DNA from: Hungatella hathewayi
Lineage (GTDB): Bacteria > Bacillota > Clostridia > Lachnospirales > Lachnospiraceae
Length of the DNA stretch: 64,000 nt
Reading direction: 5' to 3'
NCBI GenBank assembly: GCA_025149285.1
Contig: CP102274.1
Span: forward strand, 6,084,489-6,148,488
Of the stretch, positions 6,313 to 15,440 are shown in pieces; positions within the stretch are counted from its first letter, which is position 1, and every line of letters begins with the position of its first letter. The position numbers and the translations under genes are program-made. The notes beneath the pieces are model-generated. The model was not told the DNA's origin. It saw only the letters and a program-made list of their open reading frames with translations, and did no database searches.

Positions 6313-7175
6313 AGCAGGCGGTATACAGCCTCGTGGATTTTGGAAGCAACGTAGGGATTATTCATAGTATAAAGGTGAATGCCGTCGACACCCCGCGCAA
6401 TCAAATCCACGATCTGATCCACCGCATAGGCGATACCGGCGTCACGCATGGCCTCGGGATTATGCTCATACCGTTCCATCATTGCGGTAAATTTGGAAGG
6501 CAGGCTTACGCCGCAGAGGGACACCATCCGCTCGATCTGTTTTTTATTGGTGACCGGCATGATCCCCGCTTCCACCGGGACATGAATTCCCGCCAGCAAT
6601 GCGCGTTCTTTAAACCGGTAGAAACAGTCATTGTCAAAGAAAAGCTGCGTAATCAAATGGTCGGCTCCGGCGTCCACCTTGGTCTTTAAGCTTCGGATGT
6701 CTGTCAGGATGTTTTCCGATTCTGTATGGCCTTCCGGATAGCAGGCCGCCACCACATTAAAATCTTTAAACTCCTCTTTTTCTTTTATAAAAGAGATTAA
6801 GTCACTGGCATGCTCAAAATCACCGGCCGGGCGTCCGCCTTCGGGGATATCCCCGCGCAGCGCGAGTATGTTATCGATTCCCGCTCTCTTAAATCCACCC
6901 AACAGACTGATTACATCGTCTTTCGTCAGGCCGATGCACGGCAAATGGGCCACGCTCTCGATACCATATTCATTCTTGATCTTTGAGGCAATCTCCGTTG
7001 TTGCCTTACAGTTTTCACTGCCTCCGGCTCCGTATGTAACGCTGATAAAATCCGGATTCAGTTTTCTTAAACTGTCCAGTGTTTCATAAATCGTCTCAAC
7101 CGGATTGGTTCTCTTTGGAGGAAAAACCTCGAAGGAGAGTACCGGTTTCTTTGCGAACAAATCCGTTGTCTTCAT
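6303..7175 (-). CDS. metF: Methylenetetrahydrofolate reductase
   Basis: 290 residues, normal for MetF. It is the FAD-dependent reductase of 5,10-methylene-THF to 5-methyl-THF, which feeds methionine synthesis or acetogenic one-carbon flow in the cytoplasm. Visible family motifs are SFEVFPPK (Glu16 is the expected catalytic acid), SVTYGAGGS, HLPCIG, ILALRGDIP and ITQLFFD, all in order along the TIM barrel. The ATG at 7175 has AGGGAG upstream; a longer start would read through the leader. No metV partner is adjacent. The promoter contains the same dyad as the LysR promoter, so this gene is the likely target of that regulator. Confidence 0.95.
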   Translation of the reverse strand: MKTTDLFAKKPVLSFEVFPPKRTNPVETIYETLDSLRKLNPDFISVTYGAGGSENCKATTEIASKIKNEYGIESVAHLPCIGLTKDDVISLLGGFKRAGIDNILALRGDIPEGGRPAGDFEHASDLISFIKEKEEFKDFNVVAACYPEGHTESENILTDIRSLKTKVDAGADHLITQLFFDNDCFYRFKERALLAGIHVPVEAGIMPVTNKKQIERMVSLCGVSLPSKFTAMMERYEHNPEAMRDAGIAYAVDQIVDLIARGVDGIHLYTMNNPYVASKIHEAVYRLLAA

Positions 7176-7304
7176 TTTTCTGTCTCCCTGCCGCTTTATC
7201 CATATGCAAAGGGAAGCTGGCCCTCTCATCTTTTCACGGCTCTGATTTTATGACCATAATCATAGCACAGGGCAGCGGTATAAGGAAATATAGTTTTTTT
7301 ATTG

Positions 7305-7325
7305 TATTATATAGGAAATTCCTAT
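7305..7325 (-). promoter_or_regulatory. metF promoter with LysR-type operator
   Basis: Read on the minus strand, TATAAT is the -10 (about 7310-7305), preceded by a poor -35, which suggests activator dependence. ATAG-N7-CTAT (7311-7325) fills the spacer. Further half-sites (TATAG at about 7290) lie downstream in the leader. Confidence 0.6.
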
Positions 7326-7392
7326 GGGGATAACAGTTTCTTTACAAAGACAAGGTTTTCGGGAAACGCCTTCTCTCCTTCCTTCTGATCAG

Positions 7393-8763
7393 TCAGCCTA
7401 AATATACCCCCTGCTCTCGCAGCACCTTCCGGAGTTCTTCCGTATTGAGATATCTTGGAAGGATATTCTCCTTAACGCACAGCGCGGCCGCGGTTCCTGC
7501 CGCCTGTCCCTGGGCCATGCAGGATACCGTGTTTCTTGTGGACATATGCGCCTCCCATGTGCCGGTAATACATCTTCCGGCCACCAGCAGTCCCTCCACG
7601 CGTTTGGGAATCAACGCCCGGTAAGGAACGCCATAATAGCCGCCTTCCCGGATGGTAATTCTCGGTGCACAGTCATGGAATCCGTATAAATACACTTCAT
7701 CCTCAAACCGTTTTCCGGATACAATCTCCTCCAGCGACAGATCATACTCGCATTCCACAATTCTCGTAAGCCTCACGCCGATACTGGCCGGTGTCCAGCT
7801 CACATAAGCATCTTCAAATCCCGGAATATACTGTTTCAGCATCCCCGCCAGTTTCATAACCTGATGGCGCAGTGTGATCTCTGCTTTTGAATACTCTTCT
7901 GTACTGGCGGCGTCCACGTCAGGCAGAGCCGCCGAATTAATATAAGTAAATTCTCTCTCATGCAGAGAAAAACCAAGAGGTCCCCACATTCCCGTCTTTT
8001 CCATAAACTCTGTAAATTCAGGAATTTTTTTCAGTTCAAAACCGAGCCGTATTACATGGTCGGTACTGCTTCCTTTATCGCCCTCTATCAACTGATTGAC
8101 AATGCCTTTTTCCCGGCAGAATTCCACCAGCCGAGGCATATCCACATTTGTCATGCCAAACGGCATCCCTGCCGAAGTCGTATCGTGTTTTTTTACAACT
8201 CCGGCACCGGCCAGCGCCGCTGCATCAGCATCACCGGTAGAATCAATTACTGTGTGGGCAAGAATGGCTTCTCTTCCGGATTTTCCTTCAATGATGACAC
8301 CCGATACCCGCTCGCCGTCTTTTATCACATCCGCGATTACTGTATGAAGCAGGATTCTCACCCCCGCCTCTTCCAGCATGGTAAATGCAACATCCTTAAA
8401 AATCTCCCAGTCGATCAGCGTAATGGCTGAATCATAGTTTCCACCCTTATCCTGTTCTAAATGGCCCGGCGATCCAGACGCTTCCATCATACGCGTCACG
8501 ATTTCCTGCGGGATTCCTCTGACTACCTGAGTCTTTTCCGCCCCCGCAAAGGCCTTATACAGGTTAAAAAAGCTGTGCAGCGGGCCTGCTCCATTTACAA
8601 GAGTTCCCCCCACATGGCCAAACCGTTCCACCAGTATGGTATCCGCGCCGTTTCTGGCAGAGGCCAGCGCCGCTGTAAAGCCCGCCGTCCCTCCTCCGCA
8701 CACGACTACATCGCATTCATACTGAACCGGCGTCTTCCTGTACTCTTCAATCTCTCTTTTCAT
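7393..8763 (-). CDS. FAD-dependent oxidoreductase (FAD_oxidored family)
   Basis: 456 residues. The dinucleotide-binding motif is GGGTAG (residues 23-28), followed by ERFGHVGGT (46-54). A second FAD-contact region comes at the C terminus (GLLVAGRCITGT, then AQGQAAGTAAAL). This is the architecture of FAD-dependent oxidoreductases often found next to glycosidases and sugar transporters in Clostridia and Bacteroidetes; the substrate is not established. It starts 17 bp inside the upstream GH2 gene, so the two are translationally coupled at the distal end of the sugar operon. Oxidation of a released sugar or aglycone is possible but unproven. Confidence 0.8.
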   Translation of the reverse strand: MKREIEEYRKTPVQYECDVVVCGGGTAGFTAALASARNGADTILVERFGHVGGTLVNGAGPLHSFFNLYKAFAGAEKTQVVRGIPQEIVTRMMEASGSPGHLEQDKGGNYDSAITLIDWEIFKDVAFTMLEEAGVRILLHTVIADVIKDGERVSGVIIEGKSGREAILAHTVIDSTGDADAAALAGAGVVKKHDTTSAGMPFGMTNVDMPRLVEFCREKGIVNQLIEGDKGSSTDHVIRLGFELKKIPEFTEFMEKTGMWGPLGFSLHEREFTYINSAALPDVDAASTEEYSKAEITLRHQVMKLAGMLKQYIPGFEDAYVSWTPASIGVRLTRIVECEYDLSLEEIVSGKRFEDEVYLYGFHDCAPRITIREGGYYGVPYRALIPKRVEGLLVAGRCITGTWEAHMSTRNTVSCMAQGQAAGTAAALCVKENILPRYLNTEELRKVLREQGVYLG

Positions 8764-11272
8764 ATTTCAGCACCGCCTTATCCTCATCATATACGGCCTT
8801 CGCCGTCACCGTTCCCCTCTCATGGCGCCCCAGAACCCGGATTCTCTTTTCCATTCCCGGCAGCAAATCAAAGTAATTATCTTCAAACAGCCAGCCAAAT
8901 TCATCTCCATCCTCGTCTCCTCCCAGTTCCACACATCTTGCAAACCGGCTCGCAGTGACAACAAGGATATCCCCCTCCTGCTTGAGCTGAAGCCCCGTAT
9001 GTTCCGGGTACTCCATTCTTCGCTCAATCTCGCACGGTTCAGCGCACATTCCCATGACCTCGCCTTCATCGGAATATGCAACAGCGCAGACCAGGTTACT
9101 TTTTCTGAACTGACCGTAGCAGTCGATGGTACAGACTGGTTTTGATTCATCCGGTTCAGCATGAAACTTCTGGAAAAAAGTGCCCTGCCGTTCATTCTTT
9201 AAGATATCAAACAGGAATATTTCCAGATGCCCGTTTACGGCATGCCCCGTATCATTCGTCACCCATAGATAACCATGGTCCCCCAGCTCGCACGACACCA
9301 GAAACGGCGCGTAGCAGCGTTTTAATTCGTAATAGGGGTAGTACGGCTCCTGATAATAGTCCACAACTCCATATGAAATAATATTGCTGTTATTATTAAA
9401 CTTCCAGAGCATATGGCCCTTCGTCCTTCTGGCCGTACCGGCAGAAGCGGCTTCTTCTCCCCGGAAGCCTCTCCGAAACCGGCATACCTGTTCATGAATA
9501 TACTCCGCATGAGCGGCACCGATCCGGTAGACCAGTTCATCTGCCGATCCTGCATCGTAATAATGCTCTACAGGTCCAAGCTTTATGACGCCCTGGTTTG
9601 TATTATGAAGTTCCCATGTCTCCGGCCACTCTTTTCTTTGTCTCCGGCTAACCCTCCCCGTATATTCCGGCGGCCAGAGCTCCTCCGGTCTCATCATCTT
9701 CCTCATGGACTTCATGGAAGGTGTGGAGACCCGGCAGTTCTCACTTAAAAATACAGGGAATTCCCTTCCTGGAACGAACCAGAGATGGGTATAGCCGTGG
9801 GTATCTCCCGCCAGGGGATCATTGGCATATGCACCGCCGCATGGGGAAGACGGATGGTAGTACCGTTCCGGATCCTGTTCCATGCAGACCCCGGGAAACA
9901 CCTGCCGGACAATCGTTTCACCAAAACAGGGGCCTCCGGGATTTTCATAATCCCTTGATAACAGAGTCTCATTTCCGCCGCACCAGAGAAGTATGGACGG
10001 ATGGGATTTCAGCCGTTTCGTCATCTGCTCCGCCTCTTTGCGGCAGAGTTCCAGGAACTCCGCTTCCTCTGGATAAGCAGTATAACAGAGATAGAAATCC
10101 TGCCAGATAAGAATCCCCCGTCTGTCACATTCCTCGTAAAACGCCTCTGGATAGCGTTCGCTCTCCCCCCAGACCCGCAGAATATTAAAATTCCCCAGTT
10201 CTGCAAGATCCAGCAGGCGTCCCATCACATCCGGCCGGTACCGGTTGCTCAGAGTATCGGGATGGACGAGATTGGCCCCCCACAGCTTGAGAGGTCTTCC
10301 ATTGATCCGAAAATCCATATCTCCAGCCATGGAAACTCTGCGGAATCCTATCACCTTTTCCAAAAAATCCGCTGTTCTGCTGCCGCAGGTAAGCTCCAGT
10401 CTGTATACTGACGGCTCCCCCATCGTCCGCGGCCACCAAAGTTTAGGATGCGGCACACGAAGAACCATGGTTTCAGAACGGCTCATAATCTGCCGTACTT
10501 CCTCCGCCCTCACCTGGCCGGTGCTGTCAAAAACCCTGGCCTGCAGCGGTTCGCCCTGATATTCCTCCAAAGCCCCCAGAAAAGAGGCAGTAATCGTAAC
10601 CACGCCGCAGTCACCATCTTCCGAAAGACTGCTGTCCGCTGTCACTTCATCAAACAGAAGGGGATCTTCCTGCATCAGAGTCACGTCACCATAGATTCCG
10701 CACCTGATCAGGCCTGGAACCGGACCGCAGTACTCATGAAAGCCGGAGCGGAACGCCCGCACCGCAGAGATTGCCGGGACACGTCCCTCATACCGCTCCG
10801 GAAGCCTTATCCCGCTTACTTTTTTCGCTGCGGATTGAATCCAGATCAGCAGCACGTTCGCTCCCGGATTTACCTCATTTACCGGGAACCGGTAATCCAG
10901 AAACACATCGCCGCATTTCCCGACTAAGGTTCCATTCAAATAAACAGCTGCAAACGTATCTACCCCTTCTAAAGTAAGGTAAACCTGACCGCCTGCAGCT
11001 GCAGACGCATCACCGGTAAATTCAAGGCGGTATACCCAGTCATACTCATCAATCCATAAATCACGGTTAATCCCTGTCTCATTGGGATTACCTATCACTC
11101 CGTAATCCAGAAGTACATCGTGGACCTGTTCCGGAAAATTCAGGACCGGAAAACTGCGGTCCTTTCCGGTTCCCGGCACTCTAAAACCAGCTTCCAACTC
11201 TTCCGGACTGTAGTCCATTCCCGTGGGAAAACGCTTCAAAAGCCAGCCTTCCCGTAATACCATTTTCTTCAT
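8747..11272 (-). CDS. GH2 glycoside hydrolase, beta-mannosidase-like
   Basis: 841 residues with GH2 order: sugar-binding jelly roll (about 1-200), Ig-like domain (about 200-310), TIM barrel (about 310-620) and C-terminal beta domains. NFNILRVWGE and LLWCGGNET (Glu about residue 433) match the acid/base region of beta-mannosidases. The nucleophile region reads FLSENCRVST (Glu about 511) where classical enzymes have SEFGFQS, so the specificity may differ. It has no signal peptide, so it should act on imported oligosaccharides. It lies downstream of aldo/keto reductase and overlaps the FAD oxidoreductase. Family is firm; the substrate is inferred. Confidence 0.85.
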   Translation of the reverse strand: MKKMVLREGWLLKRFPTGMDYSPEELEAGFRVPGTGKDRSFPVLNFPEQVHDVLLDYGVIGNPNETGINRDLWIDEYDWVYRLEFTGDASAAAGGQVYLTLEGVDTFAAVYLNGTLVGKCGDVFLDYRFPVNEVNPGANVLLIWIQSAAKKVSGIRLPERYEGRVPAISAVRAFRSGFHEYCGPVPGLIRCGIYGDVTLMQEDPLLFDEVTADSSLSEDGDCGVVTITASFLGALEEYQGEPLQARVFDSTGQVRAEEVRQIMSRSETMVLRVPHPKLWWPRTMGEPSVYRLELTCGSRTADFLEKVIGFRRVSMAGDMDFRINGRPLKLWGANLVHPDTLSNRYRPDVMGRLLDLAELGNFNILRVWGESERYPEAFYEECDRRGILIWQDFYLCYTAYPEEAEFLELCRKEAEQMTKRLKSHPSILLWCGGNETLLSRDYENPGGPCFGETIVRQVFPGVCMEQDPERYYHPSSPCGGAYANDPLAGDTHGYTHLWFVPGREFPVFLSENCRVSTPSMKSMRKMMRPEELWPPEYTGRVSRRQRKEWPETWELHNTNQGVIKLGPVEHYYDAGSADELVYRIGAAHAEYIHEQVCRFRRGFRGEEAASAGTARRTKGHMLWKFNNNSNIISYGVVDYYQEPYYPYYELKRCYAPFLVSCELGDHGYLWVTNDTGHAVNGHLEIFLFDILKNERQGTFFQKFHAEPDESKPVCTIDCYGQFRKSNLVCAVAYSDEGEVMGMCAEPCEIERRMEYPEHTGLQLKQEGDILVVTASRFARCVELGGDEDGDEFGWLFEDNYFDLLPGMEKRIRVLGRHERGTVTAKAVYDEDKAVLKYEKRD

Positions 11273-11329
11273 ACCAGTCTCCCTTTTAGCCTGCTGCCTT
11301 CAACGCTCACTGCTGCCAGTGTATTGACA

Positions 11330-12271
11330 CTAGAAAACAAAGCCTTTTGTACTGCTGAGACGCTCCATAATGTCATCATTCAGCCGGAGCCCTGTGGCCG
11401 CGGCGTTGTCGAGAGCCTGGGCTGCATTTTTTGCTCCCGGGATCACACAGCTGATACCAGGATACGTCATATTATAGGCCAGCGCCAGATGCCCCATAGA
11501 GAGCCCTGTCTCTGCCGTACACGCTTCCACAATTTCCAGATCCGGTTTTACCTCCTCGAAACGTTTCGCTGTCCAGAATCCCTTTCGGTTATCTCCTTCG
11601 GCAAACTGTGTTCCTTCCCGGTACTTTCCGGTCAGAATTCCGCTGGCCAGAGGCTGACTGGTCATCACCGCAATATTACGCTCCTTCGCCAGCTTCACAA
11701 CCTCTAAATTGGATTTATTCAGAATATTAAACGGACATTCCAGCACATCGATTACCCGTTCCGTATCACGTTCCAGCGCGTGCATGGTGTCTCCGGCTCC
11801 CCACATGGCAAGACCAGCAAACCGTACACGGCCAGACCGCTTCATCTCCTTCAGTGTCTCAAAAACCCCACATTCATCCTGCAGCTTCGCATCCGGAACA
11901 TGCAGAAGGTAAACATCCACATAGTCTGTCTGAAGCCGTTTCAGACTTTCCTCCAGACACATCATGAGATACTCTTTGGAAAAATTCTTGCTTCGTTCCG
12001 GCAGACGGAAGTTTGTACCGCCTTTCGTCACGATAACAGCTTCCTTTCTGCGTCCCTTTAGGAACTCTCCGATCAGTTCCTCACTGTGCCCATCACCGTA
12101 GGCATCACACGTATCGTATAAATTTACTCCCTTTTCCCACGAAACAGTTAAAGCTTCCACTGCATCCCTGTCGCAGATTCCGTCGCCCCAGCCTCTGCCG
12201 CCGATTGCCCATGCTCCAAAGCCAATATCTGATACCTTCATACCTGTTCTTCCAAATATATTATATTCCAT
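11330..12271 (-). CDS. Aldo/keto reductase
   Basis: A 313-residue NADPH-type reductase of the AKR TIM-barrel superfamily with the full catalytic tetrad: Asp53, Tyr58 (NLYDTCDAYGDGHSEE), Lys83 (VTKGG) and His124 (VYLLHVPD). The C-terminal SCVIPGAKNAAQALDNA is the typical cofactor-binding loop. It lies between the two-component system and the GH2 gene in the same direction, so it probably reduces a sugar-derived carbonyl in this pathway, perhaps with the FAD oxidoreductase as a redox pair. The exact substrate cannot be read from the sequence. Confidence 0.9.
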   Translation of the reverse strand: MEYNIFGRTGMKVSDIGFGAWAIGGRGWGDGICDRDAVEALTVSWEKGVNLYDTCDAYGDGHSEELIGEFLKGRRKEAVIVTKGGTNFRLPERSKNFSKEYLMMCLEESLKRLQTDYVDVYLLHVPDAKLQDECGVFETLKEMKRSGRVRFAGLAMWGAGDTMHALERDTERVIDVLECPFNILNKSNLEVVKLAKERNIAVMTSQPLASGILTGKYREGTQFAEGDNRKGFWTAKRFEEVKPDLEIVEACTAETGLSMGHLALAYNMTYPGISCVIPGAKNAAQALDNAAATGLRLNDDIMERLSSTKGFVF

Positions 12272-12299
12272 CGCTGTCTTTCTCCATTTCTATCTGTCA

Positions 12300-12974
12300 T
12301 TATGATTCATCAAAAATATTCAGTTCCCTTAACAGAGCCACCACATCCTTCATACGCTTCTTCTTGAATTTCTTTAAAATATGGTTGATCTGCGACCGGA
12401 TCGTAGTTTCCTCCACAAAGCGTTTTGACGCAATGTCCTTATACGTATAGCCTTCATATACCATTTTTAATATCTCATATTCCGTTGTATTAATCAGAAG
12501 CATCACCTGAAAGGTCTCTTTTAACCGGCTCTGCTTCTCATAGACTCTCTGATACCCGTCAATCAGTTTTTTCGCCACCTCCGGGCGGACCAGAAGCTTA
12601 TTATCGATCACATCATGAATCGCCCCCACAATCTTCTCAATGGAACTGGTCTTTATGATATAATCAACTGCTCCGGCCAGATATGCCTGAAATATGAATT
12701 CCTCATCCTCATGGATGGTAAGTGCGATACATTTCACCCCCGGATATCTCTCATGGATTTTACCAATCGCTGTAATTCCGGAGGTTCTGGTCTCCATTTG
12801 AATGTCCATAAGCACGACAGACGGAAGCAGCTGTTCCACCATCAGAAATGCTTCATGGCCCGTAGCCGCCTGCCCCACCACCAGAATATCATCCGACCGT
12901 GCAGCAATCTCCTCCGCCAGATGGATCCTGATTTCCTCCATGTCATCCGCAATGACCAGTTTGATTTTCTCCAT
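12300..12974 (-). CDS. NarL/LuxR-type response regulator
   Basis: 224 residues. The receiver domain (about 1-125) has phospho-acceptor Asp57 (VVLMDIQM), acidic pocket Asp10-Asp11 and a Lys near 108 (YIIKTSS). The C-terminal helix-turn-helix (about 155-212; TEYEILKMVYEGYTYKDIASKRFVEETTIRSQI) is LuxR-like but divergent. The start at 12974 has GGAGGAAGG upstream and overlaps the kinase gene by 32 bp. It likely controls the adjoining ABC transporter. Most CUT1 systems in Clostridia use AraC-type regulators, so a LuxR-type output is less usual. Confidence 0.85.
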   Translation of the reverse strand: MEKIKLVIADDMEEIRIHLAEEIAARSDDILVVGQAATGHEAFLMVEQLLPSVVLMDIQMETRTSGITAIGKIHERYPGVKCIALTIHEDEEFIFQAYLAGAVDYIIKTSSIEKIVGAIHDVIDNKLLVRPEVAKKLIDGYQRVYEKQSRLKETFQVMLLINTTEYEILKMVYEGYTYKDIASKRFVEETTIRSQINHILKKFKKKRMKDVVALLRELNIFDES

Positions 12975-14547
12975 GTTTCCTTCCTCCCCCGTTACGCTGC
13001 GAGACACTGGTCTTCTCTTCCCTGCTCATGGGCAGGAGAAGAAATACTGACGTATATACCCCGTATCTGCTGTCGATCTTGATCTGTCCCAAATGCGCCC
13101 TGATCACCTTATAAACATAGGGAAGGCCCAGCCCCCAGTTCATCTTCCCCTGTTTTCCGGAATAATGCGGCGAAAAGATCCGGCCGCGGTCACGGAAACG
13201 AATACCTTTTCCGTTATCCTGGATCATGATGATCAGCCATCGGAACAAAAATTCCAGCCTGACTGTAATTTTCCCCTCTTCCTTCCCGGACTGTTCGATG
13301 GCTTCCACGGAATTGTTCAAGATATTTACCAGCGCCTTGCACAGATGATAGCGGTCGTACATCCCGCAGATATCCTCATACCCCTCTCCATTCCACTCCA
13401 CCGTGATATAAGAAGGCACTGTAACTTCATTCAGCGCTTCATCGATAATGCTGGAAACACTGTTATTTAGATAGTGATACTTAATTTCTTTTAACTCATC
13501 AAGCATTTGAGTCGTCCGCCCCAGCGACTCGTCTATCAGCTTTCGCATGCGGCCGATTTCCGGTATCTCCGCCGTGTTATCCACCTTATTTTCAATCTTT
13601 GTGATCAGTATCTGCTGAGAAAAAAAGAGATTTTTCTGGGAATGGAGCGTTTCCCCCAGGACTTCGTTCATGATGTTTAAATTCTTCTGAATCTTCCGCT
13701 TCACAAACGGTGTTGCCGACATATCCATCCGAAAACTCAGCAGTATAAACATGCAGAACGAGATCACCACCAGCACCAGCGACGGAGCCGTCAAATAAAC
13801 CTTCTGAATCCGCGCCTGAACGTTTTCAAAGATCCAGAAACCGCTGCGAATCACCTTGTCCACCGACATGCTGAATGGCCCGATATAGAAAAAAATATAG
13901 AAGATCGCGGCAGCAAGCATCAGTCCCATGGAAAACAGGAATATTCGTTTGCGAAGAAAGCGGACGGATGTCACCATCACGTAGCGGATCAAAACGCAGA
14001 TCGGCCGAAGCAGCAGCAACAGGACTACAAGTTTAAAGATCACATTTAAAGAGCAGTACAGACCATACACGAACGGTTTATTCCCGCTGGTATGATACAA
14101 AATATACATTTTTGTAGAGGTTACAGGATCGTAAAGAATTATGGAAAGAAGGGGAACCGCAAAGAACAGCAGGCGCCGCATCCTCCGGCTCCCCTTTTCC
14201 ATTTTCGGCTCGCTCCTCCCCAGGTTTTTCTGAAACTCGTAGTTAAAAATCATTTCGGCCAAAAGAAACAGTGCGACCCCTACATTCATAAGCCGGATAT
14301 TCACGACAATGGGAAGTGCCAGTCTGGTCGTTATTGCTTTATAGATCATATAATCCAGCCGGTAATAAATGCTTCCTCCATAGTAATCCCCGTAGCTGGC
14401 AAACATATTGATATGCAGAATGATGGAGAAGAAGGCCAGCGTCGCCCCTGTTGCCATTAGAACAAACAGATAAGAATATCTGCTCTTATGGTCAAAAATA
14501 AGCAGTATTACAGAAAATGCGACCAGTAAACCAATTGTATAAAACAT
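12943..14547 (-). CDS. Membrane sensor histidine kinase, atypical
   Basis: 534 residues. About seven hydrophobic helices occupy residues 1-275 with no sizeable extracellular domain. A short coiled segment with a candidate phospho-acceptor His302 (GETLHSQKNLFF) follows, then a GHKL ATPase domain: N box NILNNSVEAIEQ (about 408-419), G1 IQDNGKGIR (442-450) and G2 WGLGLPYVY (471-479). The motif around His302 does not match classical HisKA. The C terminus is a basic tail. It is cotranscribed with the response regulator and placed downstream of the two permeases. It may sense the transporter state or a membrane signal; this is inferred. Confidence 0.8.
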   Translation of the reverse strand: MFYTIGLLVAFSVILLIFDHKSRYSYLFVLMATGATLAFFSIILHINMFASYGDYYGGSIYYRLDYMIYKAITTRLALPIVVNIRLMNVGVALFLLAEMIFNYEFQKNLGRSEPKMEKGSRRMRRLLFFAVPLLSIILYDPVTSTKMYILYHTSGNKPFVYGLYCSLNVIFKLVVLLLLLRPICVLIRYVMVTSVRFLRKRIFLFSMGLMLAAAIFYIFFYIGPFSMSVDKVIRSGFWIFENVQARIQKVYLTAPSLVLVVISFCMFILLSFRMDMSATPFVKRKIQKNLNIMNEVLGETLHSQKNLFFSQQILITKIENKVDNTAEIPEIGRMRKLIDESLGRTTQMLDELKEIKYHYLNNSVSSIIDEALNEVTVPSYITVEWNGEGYEDICGMYDRYHLCKALVNILNNSVEAIEQSGKEEGKITVRLEFLFRWLIIMIQDNGKGIRFRDRGRIFSPHYSGKQGKMNWGLGLPYVYKVIRAHLGQIKIDSRYGVYTSVFLLLPMSREEKTSVSQRNGGGRKHGENQTGHCG

Positions 14548-14583
14548 ACGCTTCCCCCACTCCCCATTCGTCTCGAAAGTCTA

Positions 14584-15432
14584 TTAACCTTTTACAGACC
14601 CTTCCGTCAGACCCGAAATAAAATACTTGTTTAAGAATAAGTATACAATAAGCATCGGTAAAATGGAAATACTGATTCCCGCCAGCATCAGGTTCCAGGA
14701 GGACACCGCCTCACCGCTGGATTTCAGGCTGACAACTCCGACTACCAGCGGCCATTTGTCCTTTGCCGCAATGGTAAATACGTAGGGCAGAAGGTAATCG
14801 CTCCAGGCCGTCCGAAATGCTACCAGTCCGGTCGTTGCCACCAGCGGCTTACAAAGAGGAAAAATGATTCTCCAGAATATCTTAAAGAAGCTGCAGCCGT
14901 CGATCTGTGCGGCCTCGTCAATCTCCCTGGATATCTGCCGGACAAAGCCGGTAGCGATAAACACCTGCGTCGCATTCATGCCAAACACACGGATGATGAT
15001 CGGTCCCCACAGCGTTCCGCTGAGCCCGAACACTTTGGCCAGACTGAGCTGCGGATAGAGCGACAGCGTTCCGATCGATACAAACATAGAGCAGAGCACC
15101 ATGGCATTCACCACTTTGGAAAACCGGGTCGTCCCTCTGGCAAAGACATAGCCGGCCGTAATCGACGTCACAACACAGCCGCCCACCACTACAACCGCAT
15201 AGAAAATACTGTTAAAGGTCAGCCTGCCGAAATCCGCCAGCTTCCAGGCCTGGATATAATTTTCAAAGTGCCATTCTGTCGGAAGAATGCTCAGTCCCCC
15301 AACTAAAATCTCCTTATTGGACTTAAAGGAGCCGAGTAAAATGTAAATAACCGGAAACAGTGCAAATACGGCAATCACCAGGAGAAACGCGTAGATCACT
15401 GCCTTCCAGATACTCTTACTGACTGTTCTCAT
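14584..15432 (-). CDS. Sugar ABC transporter permease, MalG type
   Basis: A 282-residue CUT1 permease with six predicted helices and the EAA loop REIDEAAQIDGCSFFKIFWRI (about residues 172-192), which docks on the ATPase. The C-terminal FISGLTEGSVKG is the usual MalG-type ending (GLTxGAVKG). It lies 8 bp after the MalF-type partner, which is encoded immediately upstream. No ATPase gene is present in the locus, so a shared MsmX-like ATPase is expected from elsewhere. Confidence 0.93.
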   Translation of the reverse strand: MRTVSKSIWKAVIYAFLLVIAVFALFPVIYILLGSFKSNKEILVGGLSILPTEWHFENYIQAWKLADFGRLTFNSIFYAVVVVGGCVVTSITAGYVFARGTTRFSKVVNAMVLCSMFVSIGTLSLYPQLSLAKVFGLSGTLWGPIIIRVFGMNATQVFIATGFVRQISREIDEAAQIDGCSFFKIFWRIIFPLCKPLVATTGLVAFRTAWSDYLLPYVFTIAAKDKWPLVVGVVSLKSSGEAVSSWNLMLAGISISILPMLIVYLFLNKYFISGLTEGSVKG

Positions 15433-15440
15433 AGTGCCTC

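Noticed and set aside
7230..7392. Riboswitch (SAM or similar) upstream of metF
   Set aside because: No conserved riboswitch core was recognised; the LysR-type dyad explains the control region better.
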